Assembly (NCBI RefSeq): GCF_005048155.1 | Contig: NZ_SUMB01000014.1 | Coordinates: 124,001 to 188,000 of the forward strand | From: Streptomyces piniterrae | Lineage (GTDB): Bacteria > Actinomycetota > Actinomycetes > Streptomycetales > Streptomycetaceae | Direction: 5' to 3' | Length of the DNA stretch: 64,000 bases | In this document: piece by piece, positions 25,018-34,392 of the stretch | Position numbering within the stretch: the stretch's first letter is position 1 | Layout: each line of letters opens with the position of its first letter | Made by a program: the position numbers and the translations under genes | The notes under the pieces: model-generated | What the model was told of the DNA's origin: nothing | Database searches by the model: none | What the model saw: only the letters and a program-made list of their open reading frames with translations

Positions 25018-26673
25018 ATGGCGTACGACGCTGATGTGATCGTGATCGGAGCGGGCCTGGCGGGGCTGGCGGCCACCGCGGAGCTGGTGGACGCCGGACG
25101 CAAGGTGATCCTGCTGGACCAGGAGCCCGAGCAGTCCCTCGGCGGCCAGGCCCACTGGTCCTTCGGCGGCCTCTTCCTCGTCGACTCGCCCGAACAGCGC
25201 CGGCTGCGGATCCGCGACAGCCACGACCTGGCCTGGCAGGACTGGCTGGGCACGGCCGGCTTCGACCGCCCCGAGGACCACTGGCCGCGCAAGTGGGCCG
25301 AGGCGTACGTCGACTTCGCGGCCGGCGAGAAACGCTCCTGGCTGCACCGGCAGGGCATCCGGATCTTCCCCGTCGTCGGCTGGGCCGAGCGCGGCGGCTA
25401 CGACGCGACCGGGCACGGCAACTCCGTCCCCCGCTTCCACATCACCTGGGGCACCGGGCCGGGCCTGGTCGCGCCGTTCGAGCGCCGGGTGCGGGCCGGT
25501 GCGGCCCGCGGCCTGGTGGACCTGCGCTTCCGGCACCGGGTCACCGGGCTCGCGCGCAGCGCGGGTGCCGTGGACACGGTCAGCGGCGAGATCCTCGCAG
25601 CGGACGACATGGAGCGCGGCCGGCCCAGCAACCGAGAGGTGACCGGCGCGTTCGAGCTCACCGCCCAGGCGGTGATCGTCACCTCCGGCGGCATCGGCGG
25701 CAACCACGACCTGGTGCGCGCCAACTGGCCGGAGCGGCTGGGCACGCCTCCGCGGCGGATGCTCTCCGGGGTGCCGGCGCACGTCGACGGCAAGATGCTG
25801 GGCATCGCCGAGGCGGCCGGCGGCCGGATCATCAACCGCGACCGGATGTGGCACTACACCGAGGGCATCGACAACTGGAACCCCATCTGGCCGATGCACG
25901 GCATCCGGATCCTGTCCGGCCCGTCCCCGCTGTGGCTGGACGCGCGCGGCAAGCGGCTGCCGGTACCGCTGTTCCCCGGCTTCGACACCCTCGGCACGCT
26001 CGAGCACATCATGAGAACCGGCCACGACCACACCTGGTTCGTGCTCACCCAGAAGATCATCGAGAAGGAGTTCACCCTCTCCGGCTCCGAGCAGAACCCG
26101 GACCTGACCGGCAAGAGCATCCGCGACGTGCTGGGCCGCGCCAGGGCCGGCGCACCGGGCCCGGTGCGGGCGTTCATGGACCACGGCGCGGACTTCATCG
26201 TCGAGCGCTCCCTGACCGACCTGGCGCGCAGGATGAACGAGCTGACCGAGGAGCCGCTGATCGACGAGGCCGCGCTGCGCCGCGAGATCGTCGCCCGGGA
26301 CCGGGAGATCGCCAACTCCTTCACCAAGGACCTCCAGGTGACGGCGATGCGCGGGGCCCGCAAATACGTCGGCGACCGGCTCATCCGCACCGCCGCGCCG
26401 CACCGGCTGCTGGACCCCAAGGCCGGCCCGCTGATCGCCGTACGGCTGAACATCCTGACCCGCAAGACGCTCGGCGGGCTGGAGACCGACCTGTCGTCGC
26501 GGGTGCTGACCGAGGGCGGCGAGCCCCTGCCGGGGGTGTACGCGGCGGGCGAGGTCGCGGGCTTCGGTGGCGGCGGGGTACACGGCTACCGTTCGCTGGA
26601 GGGAACGTTCCTCGGCGGCTGTCTCTTCTCGGGCCGCACGGCGGGCCGGGCGGCGGCGAAGGCGGTGTCCTGA
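25018..26673 (+). CDS. FAD-binding dehydrogenase (3-ketosteroid dehydrogenase-like family)
   Basis: This 551-residue flavoprotein begins with a Rossmann motif (VIVIGAGLAGLAATAELVDA) and a matching C-terminal FAD motif (GVYAAGEVAGFGGGGVHGYR, then SLEGTFLGG). Such proteins are annotated FAD-binding dehydrogenase and relate to fumarate reductase and KstD flavoproteins. Active-site residues cannot be assigned, and no steroid genes are nearby. Start ATG at 25018 follows GGAGAG. A hairpin terminator is 22 bp after the stop. Confidence 0.9.
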   Translation: MAYDADVIVIGAGLAGLAATAELVDAGRKVILLDQEPEQSLGGQAHWSFGGLFLVDSPEQRRLRIRDSHDLAWQDWLGTAGFDRPEDHWPRKWAEAYVDFAAGEKRSWLHRQGIRIFPVVGWAERGGYDATGHGNSVPRFHITWGTGPGLVAPFERRVRAGAARGLVDLRFRHRVTGLARSAGAVDTVSGEILAADDMERGRPSNREVTGAFELTAQAVIVTSGGIGGNHDLVRANWPERLGTPPRRMLSGVPAHVDGKMLGIAEAAGGRIINRDRMWHYTEGIDNWNPIWPMHGIRILSGPSPLWLDARGKRLPVPLFPGFDTLGTLEHIMRTGHDHTWFVLTQKIIEKEFTLSGSEQNPDLTGKSIRDVLGRARAGAPGPVRAFMDHGADFIVERSLTDLARRMNELTEEPLIDEAALRREIVARDREIANSFTKDLQVTAMRGARKYVGDRLIRTAAPHRLLDPKAGPLIAVRLNILTRKTLGGLETDLSSRVLTEGGEPLPGVYAAGEVAGFGGGGVHGYRSLEGTFLGGCLFSGRTAGRAAAKAVS

Positions 26674-26694
26674 GGGGCGGTGTCCCGAGGGGCC

Positions 26695-26719
26695 GGGGCC
26701 GGACCTCGGTGCCGGCCCC
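26695..26719. terminator. Terminator hairpin after FAD dehydrogenase
   Basis: GGGGCCGG and CCGGCCCC form a perfect 8-bp stem around a 9-nt loop, followed by GTAAAA. Confidence 0.65.
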
Positions 26720-26906
26720 GTAAAACCCCGCCCCCACAAGGCGAGTTGGTGAATTCGGCCATTCCGATTGCAACCTTGACGCGGAGCACTGCCTACCGCT
26801 TTGCTGTGCGTGATGATTTTGTGTGGACCGCGCCACCGCAGTTGCGCAGGCGGGACAATTCAGTGAGGTGAAGATCGGTGCAGCGTGCCATGGAGTCCCC
26901 TGGTCC

Positions 26907-27878
26907 ATGACTCCCCCGCCGCCCCCACCACCACCTCCGCCGCCTCCCCTGGGACGTCCCCGCCGCAAGGACGCACCCGTCGTCACCCCGGCCCTGGACG
27001 ACACCGAACTCGCCGCCGCCACCGACGCGTTGGCGCACGGCCGATGGTCCCGCGTCCGCACCCTGCTCGCCGAGACCGGAGAGGACTGGGACCTCCGCGG
27101 CCACCGATTAGCCGTCCTCGGCCGCTGCCCCGGCGGCGCCGCCTGGGCCGGCGACTGGCAGCTCGCCGAACCGGAGAGCGGCGACGCGGCCACCCTCCTC
27201 GCCTTCGCCACCGTCCAGCTCGCGTTACGCGGCAAGGGCAGCCCCGAGGCCGCGGACGCCGCCTGCCGGACCGCCGCCCGGATGCTGCCCCACGACCCCA
27301 CCCCCTGGCTCGGCGTGCTGACCCTCGCCCGCCGCACCGGCACCGTCGACGAACGCGAGCACGCCTTCGACCAGATCAGGGCCCGCCACCCCGACCACCA
27401 CCACGCGCACCACCTGATGACGGCCTGCCTCGCCGAGCACCAGGAAGGCGACACCGACGACCCGTTGCACCAGGTCTACGACTTCGCCGCCTGGGCCGCC
27501 GAACAGGCCCCCGCCGACTCCCCGCTGGCCGTCCTCCCCGTCGTCGCGCACGCCGAGCGCTACCGCGTAATGGCCGCCGCAGGCCTCGAACCACCCGACC
27601 CGGCCGCCTCCGGCCACTGGTCCACCCGCCGCGCCCGGCAGGTCATGAAGGCCGCCTTCGACTGGTGGCTGGAGTGGGAGGGCGAGGGCCACCCACGCCG
27701 CAAGGTCGACCTCAACTTCCTCGCGCACGCCAAGTTCTACGAGGGGAGGATGGCCGAGGCGGCGGCGCTCTTCCACCGCATCGGCCGCTACGTCACGCCC
27801 GCACCCTGGGCCTACACGGGCCGCGACGCCAGAAAGGCCTTCAAGGCCGCGCGCGACACCGCGTACCGCGCCACCTGA
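26907..27878 (+). CDS. Repeat-like protein with polyproline start and two TTA codons
   Basis: This 323-residue protein of unknown function opens with a run of about a dozen prolines after MT, then a helical region with TPR-like features (CRTAARMLPHDPTPWLGVLT; FDQIRARHPDHHHAHHLMTA). Two leucines are encoded by TTA (27108-27110 and 27225-27227), both in frame. In Streptomyces these need the bldA tRNA, so translation should be developmentally gated. Polyproline should also need EF-P. It lies 64 bp upstream of the permease and may be cotranscribed. The upstream 200 bp is unusually AT-rich for this window. Confidence 0.82.
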   Translation: MTPPPPPPPPPPPPLGRPRRKDAPVVTPALDDTELAAATDALAHGRWSRVRTLLAETGEDWDLRGHRLAVLGRCPGGAAWAGDWQLAEPESGDAATLLAFATVQLALRGKGSPEAADAACRTAARMLPHDPTPWLGVLTLARRTGTVDEREHAFDQIRARHPDHHHAHHLMTACLAEHQEGDTDDPLHQVYDFAAWAAEQAPADSPLAVLPVVAHAERYRVMAAAGLEPPDPAASGHWSTRRARQVMKAAFDWWLEWEGEGHPRRKVDLNFLAHAKFYEGRMAEAAALFHRIGRYVTPAPWAYTGRDARKAFKAARDTAYRAT

Positions 27879-27942
27879 CCGGGTCCACCACCACCCGAGG
27901 TCAGCCTGTTCCTCCATCCCCACTGGAAAGGACAACCCCGCC

Positions 27943-29547
27943 ATGCCTACGGGCAGTTCGAGAACGACGAGCGGCGCCGCCCGCGCCGACGGCGCAGGGC
28001 CGCACCCTGTCCACGGCGGCCCCGGCATCAGCACCTTCAAGGGCCAGGAACGGGCGCTGCGGGCCGACCGGATCGGCACCCCTGGCCTGCTGCTGTCCGT
28101 CCTGGCCGCCAGCGCCCCGCTGATGGTCGTGGCCGGCGTCATGGTCACCACGTACCAGGTCATGGGCATCGTCGGACAGCCGCTGCTGTTCGTCATCCTG
28201 GGCGTCGTCATGGCGCTGTTCAGCGTCGGCTACGCGGAGATGAGCCGGCACGTCCACAACGCCGGCGCGTTCTACGCCTATATCGCCCGCGGCCTCGGCG
28301 GCACCGTCGGCGCCGGCGCCTCCTTCGTCGCGCTCGCCGCCTACAGCACCCTCCAGGTCGGCATCTACGGCATGTTCGGCTTCGAGATCGCCGGGCTGCT
28401 CGACCGGCATCTGGACACGCAGACCGCCTGGTGGGTCCCGGCGCTCCTCGGCGTCCTGGTCACCGGAGCGCTCGGCGCCCTGAAGATCGACCTCAACGCC
28501 AAGGTCCTCGGCGTGCTGCTCCTCATCGAGGTCGCCCTGATCGTCGTCTTCGACATCGCCTTCGCCGCCGCCCCCGGGCCGCAGGGCCTGTCCCTGCACG
28601 CCTTCAACCCGGCCACCCTCGGCGGCGCGGGCCTCGGCACCGCCCTGTGCTTCGCCGTCGCCGCCTTCGTCGGCTTCGAACAGGCCCCCGTCTACGCCGA
28701 GGAGACCAGCCGCCCGCAGACCGTCGTGGCCCGGGTGATGTTCCTCGCCGTCGGCTTCGTCGCGGTCTTCTTCGCCCTCAGCTCCTGGCTGATCGGCGTC
28801 GCCACCGGCCCCGGCAACGTCGTGGCGAGCGCCGGACACCACGGCCCCGGGCTGATCTTCGCCCTCACCGGACCCCGCCTCGGCGGCACCTTCACCGACA
28901 TCCTGCATCTGTTCTTCGTGACCGGGATCTTCGCGTCGATGCTCAGCTTCCACAACGTCGTGGCCCGCTACGCCTTCGCCATGGGCCGCGAGGGCCTGCT
29001 GCCTGCGGCCCTCGGCCGCACCACCAGGTCCAGCGGCGCGCCCGCGCTCGGCTCACTGCTGCAGACGGTCATCTCGCTGCTCGTCGTCACCGGCTTCACC
29101 CTCACCGACGAGATGCCGGCGGGCGACCCCACCACCCCCGTTCTGAGGCTGTTCACCTGGGCGGGCAACGTCGGCGCGCTCGGTGTGATCCTCCTGATGG
29201 CCACCGCCTCCCTCGCCGTCATCGTCTTCTTCGTCCGCCGCGGCGCGGGACGCGCACAGGCCGGCCGGCTCACCGCCGCCGCCCTCGCCGGCCTCGCCCT
29301 GCTGGTCGTCCTCGGCTTCGCCGTCACCGACTTCGACGTCCTGGTCTCCGCCGAACAGGGCTCCCTGCTGAGCTGGCTGCTGCCCGCCCTGATCGGCGTC
29401 GCCGCCCTGATCGGCCTCGTCCACGGCCGTGTACTGCGCGCCACCCGCCCCGGGACCCACGCCAGGATCGGGCTCGGCAACGAGGCGTTCCAGCTGGAGA
29501 AGGCGGCCGCCGCCCCCGCCCCGGCCACCCCGCACAAGGAGAGCTGA
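27943..29547 (+). CDS. APC-family amino acid/amine permease
   Basis: This 534-residue protein has about 12 membrane helices. The APC consensus occurs in TM1 (GLLLSVLAASAPLMVVAGVM) and in FVGFEQAPVYAEETSRP. Start ATG at 27943 follows GGAAAGGACAACCCCGCC. It ends 2 bp before the copper amine oxidase, whose ribosome-binding site (AAGGAGAG) lies in its last codons. The pair therefore probably imports and oxidises the same amine. Confidence 0.92.
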   Translation: MPTGSSRTTSGAARADGAGPHPVHGGPGISTFKGQERALRADRIGTPGLLLSVLAASAPLMVVAGVMVTTYQVMGIVGQPLLFVILGVVMALFSVGYAEMSRHVHNAGAFYAYIARGLGGTVGAGASFVALAAYSTLQVGIYGMFGFEIAGLLDRHLDTQTAWWVPALLGVLVTGALGALKIDLNAKVLGVLLLIEVALIVVFDIAFAAAPGPQGLSLHAFNPATLGGAGLGTALCFAVAAFVGFEQAPVYAEETSRPQTVVARVMFLAVGFVAVFFALSSWLIGVATGPGNVVASAGHHGPGLIFALTGPRLGGTFTDILHLFFVTGIFASMLSFHNVVARYAFAMGREGLLPAALGRTTRSSGAPALGSLLQTVISLLVVTGFTLTDEMPAGDPTTPVLRLFTWAGNVGALGVILLMATASLAVIVFFVRRGAGRAQAGRLTAAALAGLALLVVLGFAVTDFDVLVSAEQGSLLSWLLPALIGVAALIGLVHGRVLRATRPGTHARIGLGNEAFQLEKAAAAPAPATPHKES

Positions 29548-29549
29548 CG

Positions 29550-31466
29550 ATGCACCCGCACCCACTCGACCCGCTGACCGCCGACGAGATCACCACCGCC
29601 CGCGCCGTCCTGACGGAAGCCGGCAAGGCCACGGACACCACCCGGTTCCCGCTGGTCCTCCTCGACGAGCCGGACCGCCACACCGTCTCCGCACACCGCC
29701 CCGGCACCCCCGTCGTCCGCCGCCTGCGGGTCACCCTCCTCGAACCCGCCACCGGCGCCGGCCACGAAGCCCTCGTCGACGTCACCACCCGCACCCTGCT
29801 CGCACACCGCCCGCTGGATCCGGATGCCGACGGTCAACCACCCCTCCTCTTCGAGGAGTTCGAGCGCTGCGACGCGATCGTCAAGGCCGACCAGGGCTGG
29901 CGCAAGGCGATGGCCGAGCGCGGCATCACCGACACCGAACTGGTCGTCTGCGCCCCGCTCGCCGCCGGCAATCTCGGCATAGAAGGGGAGCGCGGCCGGC
30001 GGATGCTGCGCTCGCTGACCTTCCTGCGCTGCGACGAGACCGACAACCCCTTCGCCCACCCCGTGGGCGGCCTGGTCGTCGATGTCGACCTCACCGCCCG
30101 CCGGGTCGTCCGCCTCATCGACACCGGTGCCGTCCCGCTGCCCGCCGAATGCGGCCGCTACGAGGCCGAGTTCACCGGACCGGCCCGTACGGACCTCAAA
30201 CCGCTGGCGATAAGCCAGCCCGACGGCCCCTCCTTCACCCTCGACGGCCCCCTCCTGACCTGGCAGAACTGGCAGCTGCGGGTCGACTTCAACGGCCGCG
30301 AGGGCCTGGTACTGCACCAGCTGGCGCACCGCGACGGAGGCCGGCTGCGCCCCGTCCTGCACCGCGCCTCACTCGCCGAGATGGCCGTCCCGTACGCCGA
30401 ACCCGACCCCGCCCGCAACTGGGTCTGCTACCTCGACGTCGGCGAGTACACCCTCGGCCGCAACGCCAACGCGCTGCGCCTGGGCTGCGACTGCCTCGGC
30501 GAGATCCGCTACCTCGACGCCGTCGTCGCCGACGACCTCGGCAACCCGGAGACCCTCCCCAACGCCATCTGCATCCACGAGGAGGACCACGGCCTCCTGT
30601 GGAAGCACACCAACATGTTCGACGACTTCTCCGCCGAGTCCCGCCGCTCCCGCCGCCTGGTCATCTCCTACATAGCGACCCTCGGCAATTACGACTACGG
30701 CTTCTACTGGTACCTCTACCAGGACGGCACCATCGAGTTCGAGGTCAAGTCCACCGGCCTGGTGCAGACCTCCGCCACCGTGCCGGGCACCCGCACCCCG
30801 TACGCCACCGAGGTCGCACCCGGCCTCCAGGCCCCGTTCCACCAGCACCTCTTCTGCGCCCGGCTGGACCCGGCGGTGGACGGCCACGCCAACACCGTCG
30901 AGGAGGTCGACGTGGTCCCGCTCCCGATGGGCCCCGACAATCCCCACGGCAACGCCTTCACCACCCGTGCCACCCCGATCACCGACTCCGCCGACGCCGG
31001 CCGATACGCCGACCCGGCCGCCGGCCGCCGCTGGCGGATCAGCAACCCCGCCTCGTACAACCGCATGGGCCAGCCCGTCGCCTACACCCTGACCCCGCAG
31101 CCCGGCCCCACCCTCCTCGCCCGGCCCGGCTCCCCGGTCGCCCGCCGCGTCGGCTACGCCACCCGCCATCTCTGGGTCACCCGCGGCCGCCCCGAACGCC
31201 GCTTCCCGGTCGGCGACTACCCCAATCAGCACCCCGGCGGGGCCGGCGTCCTCCAGTGGTCACGCCCCGGCGAGCCGCTCCTCAAGACCGACCTCACCCT
31301 CTGGCACACCTTCGGCCCCACCCACCTGCCCCGCCTGGAGGACTGGCCGGTCATGCCCGTGGACCGCTGCGGCTTCACCCTCCGCCCGACCGGCTTCTTC
31401 GACCACAACCCGGCACTCGACCTGCCCCGCGAGAGCGGCGGCCACTGCGGGGCAGACAAGGGGTAG
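29550..31466 (+). CDS. Copper-containing primary-amine oxidase
   Basis: This 638-residue quinoprotein oxidises a primary amine to aldehyde, ammonia and hydrogen peroxide. The topaquinone precursor is Tyr381 in LGNYDYGFYW. Copper ligands are His431 and His433 (FHQHLF) plus a histidine near the C-terminus in the LWHTFGPTHLP region. The catalytic-base motif appears in WVCYLDVGEYTLG. Length is typical of bacterial histamine/phenethylamine oxidases. Translationally linked to the upstream permease. Substrate is probably an aryl- or alkyl-amine. Confidence 0.95.
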   Translation: MHPHPLDPLTADEITTARAVLTEAGKATDTTRFPLVLLDEPDRHTVSAHRPGTPVVRRLRVTLLEPATGAGHEALVDVTTRTLLAHRPLDPDADGQPPLLFEEFERCDAIVKADQGWRKAMAERGITDTELVVCAPLAAGNLGIEGERGRRMLRSLTFLRCDETDNPFAHPVGGLVVDVDLTARRVVRLIDTGAVPLPAECGRYEAEFTGPARTDLKPLAISQPDGPSFTLDGPLLTWQNWQLRVDFNGREGLVLHQLAHRDGGRLRPVLHRASLAEMAVPYAEPDPARNWVCYLDVGEYTLGRNANALRLGCDCLGEIRYLDAVVADDLGNPETLPNAICIHEEDHGLLWKHTNMFDDFSAESRRSRRLVISYIATLGNYDYGFYWYLYQDGTIEFEVKSTGLVQTSATVPGTRTPYATEVAPGLQAPFHQHLFCARLDPAVDGHANTVEEVDVVPLPMGPDNPHGNAFTTRATPITDSADAGRYADPAAGRRWRISNPASYNRMGQPVAYTLTPQPGPTLLARPGSPVARRVGYATRHLWVTRGRPERRFPVGDYPNQHPGGAGVLQWSRPGEPLLKTDLTLWHTFGPTHLPRLEDWPVMPVDRCGFTLRPTGFFDHNPALDLPRESGGHCGADKG

Positions 31467-31520
31467 CCAAGGCGTAGCCACCGGTCCGGATGGGGTACGC
31501 ATTGGTCTGGGGCGCCGCCG

Positions 31521-31595
31521 TCCCCTAGGGGATCCCTTGCGGGATTGCCCTTACGGGATTTCCCCTACGGGTCCCTAAGGGATTTCCCCGCAAGG
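31521..31595. repeat. CCCCTAGGGG repeat family, member B
   Basis: This intergenic block begins with the perfect palindrome TCCCCTAGGGGA (31521-31532). It contains inverted arms CCTTGCGGG (31535-31543) and CCCGCAAGG (31587-31595) with several short GGGATT units between. It lies between the amine oxidase stop and the molybdoenzyme start and may act as the terminator there. Confidence 0.7.
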
Positions 31596-31663
31596 AATGA
31601 CGAAAGTCTGACGCCGGGCCCCGGACACTGGCCCCCGCCGCCGCCCGGTGTTCGAATCTAAGG

Positions 31664-32425
31664 GTGACCAAGGACGCGAATCCCGCCCGCGCGGCGGACG
31701 ACGACGGCGGCGGCGAGGACGGGCGCGGCACCCCCGTCGGCCGCCGCGTCGTGCTCGGCATGCTCGCCGCGGGCGCCGCCGGCGTCGCCGCGGCCCCCGC
31801 CCTCCAGCGGGCCTGGGACAACACCCTCGGCGCCGCCGCCCAGAAGGACCCCACCGGACTGACCGGGCTGCTGCCCGCCGGCGGCGGCTTCCGCTACTAC
31901 TCCGTGACCAGCTCCACCCCGCCCAAGGACGAGCGGACCTACCGCCTGACCATCGACGGCCTGGTACGCCACCACGCCGCCTACCGGCTCGCCGACCTGC
32001 GCGCGCTGCCGCAGACCCGACTCGTCCGCGACGTCCAGTGCGTCACGGGCTGGCGGGTGCCCGGCACCCCCTTCGAAGGCGTCCGCCTCGCCACCCTCCT
32101 GGACGCCGCCGGCGTCCGCCCCGAGGCCAGGGCCGTCCGCTTCACCTGCTTCGACGGCGCCTACAGCGAGTCCCTCACCCTCGAACAGGCCCGCCGCGCC
32201 GACGTCCTGGTGGCCCTGCGGATGCAGGACAAGCCCCTGAGCCACGCGCACGGCGGCCCGGTGCGCCTCTACGTGGCACCGATGTACTTCTACAAATCGG
32301 CGAAGTGGCTCTCCGGGATCACCCTCACCGAACGCGTCGAGCCCGGATATTGGGAGGACCGCGGATATGACGTCGACGCCTGGGTCGGCCGGTCGAACGG
32401 ACGCGACGATGCGCCGACCACCTGA
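31664..32425 (+). CDS. Molybdopterin-dependent oxidoreductase (sulfite oxidase-like fold)
   Basis: This 253-residue protein belongs to the sulfite-oxidase/MsrP molybdenum-binding family. The molybdenum-ligating cysteine is Cys126 in DVQCVTGW. A Tat-like export segment (GRRVVLGMLAAGAAGVAAAP) lies at residues 26-45, so it probably acts outside the membrane. GTG at 31664 is the start. The 3' end overlaps by 17 bp the start of a cytochrome b561-type gene, implying a periplasmic enzyme with a membrane haem partner. Substrate is unknown. Confidence 0.88.
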   Translation: MTKDANPARAADDDGGGEDGRGTPVGRRVVLGMLAAGAAGVAAAPALQRAWDNTLGAAAQKDPTGLTGLLPAGGGFRYYSVTSSTPPKDERTYRLTIDGLVRHHAAYRLADLRALPQTRLVRDVQCVTGWRVPGTPFEGVRLATLLDAAGVRPEARAVRFTCFDGAYSESLTLEQARRADVLVALRMQDKPLSHAHGGPVRLYVAPMYFYKSAKWLSGITLTERVEPGYWEDRGYDVDAWVGRSNGRDDAPTT

Positions 32426-33095
32426 GCGCACCGCGGCCGGCCCCCGCGTTGCCCGCTTCACCGCCGCCGAGCACTGGGTGCACCGCGCGACCGCCACGCT
32501 GATGGCCGTCTGCGTCCTCACCGCCGGCTGCCTCTACCTCCCCTTCCTCGCCGAACTCGTCGGCCGCCGCGCCCTCATGGTCACCGTCCACGAGTGGTCC
32601 GGCATCCTGCTGCCCGCCCCCCTTCTGCTCGGTCTGGCCTCCCGCGCCCTGCGCGCCGACCTCACCCGCCTCAACCGTTACGGCCCCCACGACCGCCAGT
32701 GGCTGCGCGCCGCACTGCGCCGCCGCGGCGGCCGCCCGGCCGGGAAGTTCAACGCCGGCCAGAAGCTCTACGCCGCCTGGATCGCCGGCGCGGTCCTCGT
32801 GATGGCGTGCACCGGCCTGCTGATGTGGTTCACGCACCTGGCACCCCTCCTCTGGCGCACCGGTGCCACCTTCGTCCACGACTGGCTCGCCCTCGCCATC
32901 GTCATCGTGATCGCCGGCCACATCTGGCGGGCGTACGGCGACCCCGAGTCGCGGCGCGGGCTGCGCACCGGGTCGGTGGACGCGGACTGGGCCCGGCGCC
33001 ACCATCCGCTGTGGCGGCCCGGGAACGGCGCCGGGGCCGGGGAGGCGGAGGGCGGCGGGGAGCGGAGAGGGCAGCCCCCTGAGCCTCAGGGCTGA
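32409..33095 (+). CDS. Cytochrome b561-type membrane haem protein
   Basis: This 228-residue protein has four hydrophobic helices with histidines suited to haem b ligation (EHWVHRATATL, VTVHEWSGILL, TFVHDWLALAI, AGHIWRAYG). It starts at ATG 32409 inside the end of the molybdoenzyme gene, so the two are translationally coupled. It likely passes electrons between the quinone pool and that enzyme. A charged Gly/Glu-rich tail of about 25 residues ends it. Confidence 0.87.
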   Translation: MRRPPERTAAGPRVARFTAAEHWVHRATATLMAVCVLTAGCLYLPFLAELVGRRALMVTVHEWSGILLPAPLLLGLASRALRADLTRLNRYGPHDRQWLRAALRRRGGRPAGKFNAGQKLYAAWIAGAVLVMACTGLLMWFTHLAPLLWRTGATFVHDWLALAIVIVIAGHIWRAYGDPESRRGLRTGSVDADWARRHHPLWRPGNGAGAGEAEGGGERRGQPPEPQG

Positions 33096-33204
33096 GGCTG
33101 AGAAGACGGGCCGAGGGGGCACTGGCTCACGCCGGTGCGGTTCCGGGGCACCGGCGGCTTTGGGGCCCCGAGCTCACGCCACCGGAGGTTTTGCGGCCCC
33201 GGGC

Positions 33205-34392
33205 TCACGCCACCGGCGGCCCCGCCTGCGTCGGCGCCTCCGCCGACGGCAGTGCCACCTCGAACCGGCAGCCGGCGCCGGCGTTGCGTACCGTCGCCCG
33301 GCCCTGGTGGGCCTCCACGATTCCGCGGACGATCGCGAGTCCGAGCCCCGCGCCGGTCTCGCCGAGGGGGGCACCTCCCGCTCGGGCGAAGCCGGGAGTG
33401 GGGGAGCGCGGCGTACGAGCCGGTGCCCCCCGCCAGCCGGTGTCGAAGACCCGCGCCAGATCGGCCGACGGGATGCCGCCACAGCCGTCCTCGACCGCCA
33501 GCACCACCCGGCCCGTCTCATGCCGCGCGCTGACCGCGACGGTGCCGTCCGCCGGCGTCGCGCGGATCGCGTTGACCAGCAGATTGCTCAGTACGCGGGT
33601 GATCTGCTGGGCATCGACGCGGACCGGCAGCGGCGCCACCCCGCCGTCCACCAGCCGCACCCCGCGCGCCCGCGCCAGCGGCCGGGCGCCCGCCAGCGCG
33701 TCGTCCACCAGGTCGTAGACCGACACCCGCGACAGGGTCAGGGCCAGCGCACCGGCCTGGATACGGGCGAGTTCGAAGAGGTCGTCGACCATCGCGGCCA
33801 GCCGGTCCACCTCGACCCGCATACGGGAGTGATAGCGCTCGGTGTCCTCCGCGACGCCGTCCTCCAGCGCCTCGGCCATCGCCCGCAGCCCGGCGAGCGG
33901 GGTGCGCAGATCGTGCGAGATCCCGGCGATCAGTTCGCGCCGTGAGGCGTCCAGCGCGCGTTCGCGCTCACGGGACTCCGCGAGCCGTGCGCTGGTTTCC
34001 TCCAACGCCCTTGACAGCGCGGCCAGTTCGGCCGTCGGCGGGTCCGCGGGCGCCGCGAAACCGCCCTCGCTGCCGACCGTACGGGCGGACCGTGCCAGCT
34101 CCCGGCTGCCCGCCGCGATCCGCCGTCCGAACAGCAGGGCCGCGGCCAGCGACACCACCCCGGAGACGCCGACCACGGCCATCACCACGCCCAGGTCGTG
34201 CCCGGACAGGAACATCGCCTGCGCGACCGCCACCGTGCCCGCCGCCATCGCGGCCACCGCCAGCGCCGCCACCGCGAACAGCGAGAGCGCGACCGAGCGC
34301 CGCCGCAGGGCGCGTACGGCGGGCGCGGCGAGCAGCCCCACGACCGCCGCGCCCAGTGCGGCCAGCCCCACGATCACCAGGAAATCCGTCAT
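33205..34392 (-). CDS. Sensor histidine kinase
   Basis: This 395-residue kinase has two N-terminal membrane helices with a short outer loop, a HAMP-like linker and the H-box ISHDLRTPLAG. The N-box is NLLVNAIRATP, G1 is VEDGCGGIP and G2 is GAGLGLAIV. Between G1 and G2 there is an unusual Pro/Arg-rich insert of about 20 residues, encoded by a repeat with an inverted motif at 33375-33398. Start ATG at 34392 overlaps the response regulator stop (ATGA). The signal is unknown. Confidence 0.92.
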   Translation of the reverse strand: MTDFLVIVGLAALGAAVVGLLAAPAVRALRRRSVALSLFAVAALAVAAMAAGTVAVAQAMFLSGHDLGVVMAVVGVSGVVSLAAALLFGRRIAAGSRELARSARTVGSEGGFAAPADPPTAELAALSRALEETSARLAESRERERALDASRRELIAGISHDLRTPLAGLRAMAEALEDGVAEDTERYHSRMRVEVDRLAAMVDDLFELARIQAGALALTLSRVSVYDLVDDALAGARPLARARGVRLVDGGVAPLPVRVDAQQITRVLSNLLVNAIRATPADGTVAVSARHETGRVVLAVEDGCGGIPSADLARVFDTGWRGAPARTPRSPTPGFARAGGAPLGETGAGLGLAIVRGIVEAHQGRATVRNAGAGCRFEVALPSAEAPTQAGPPVA

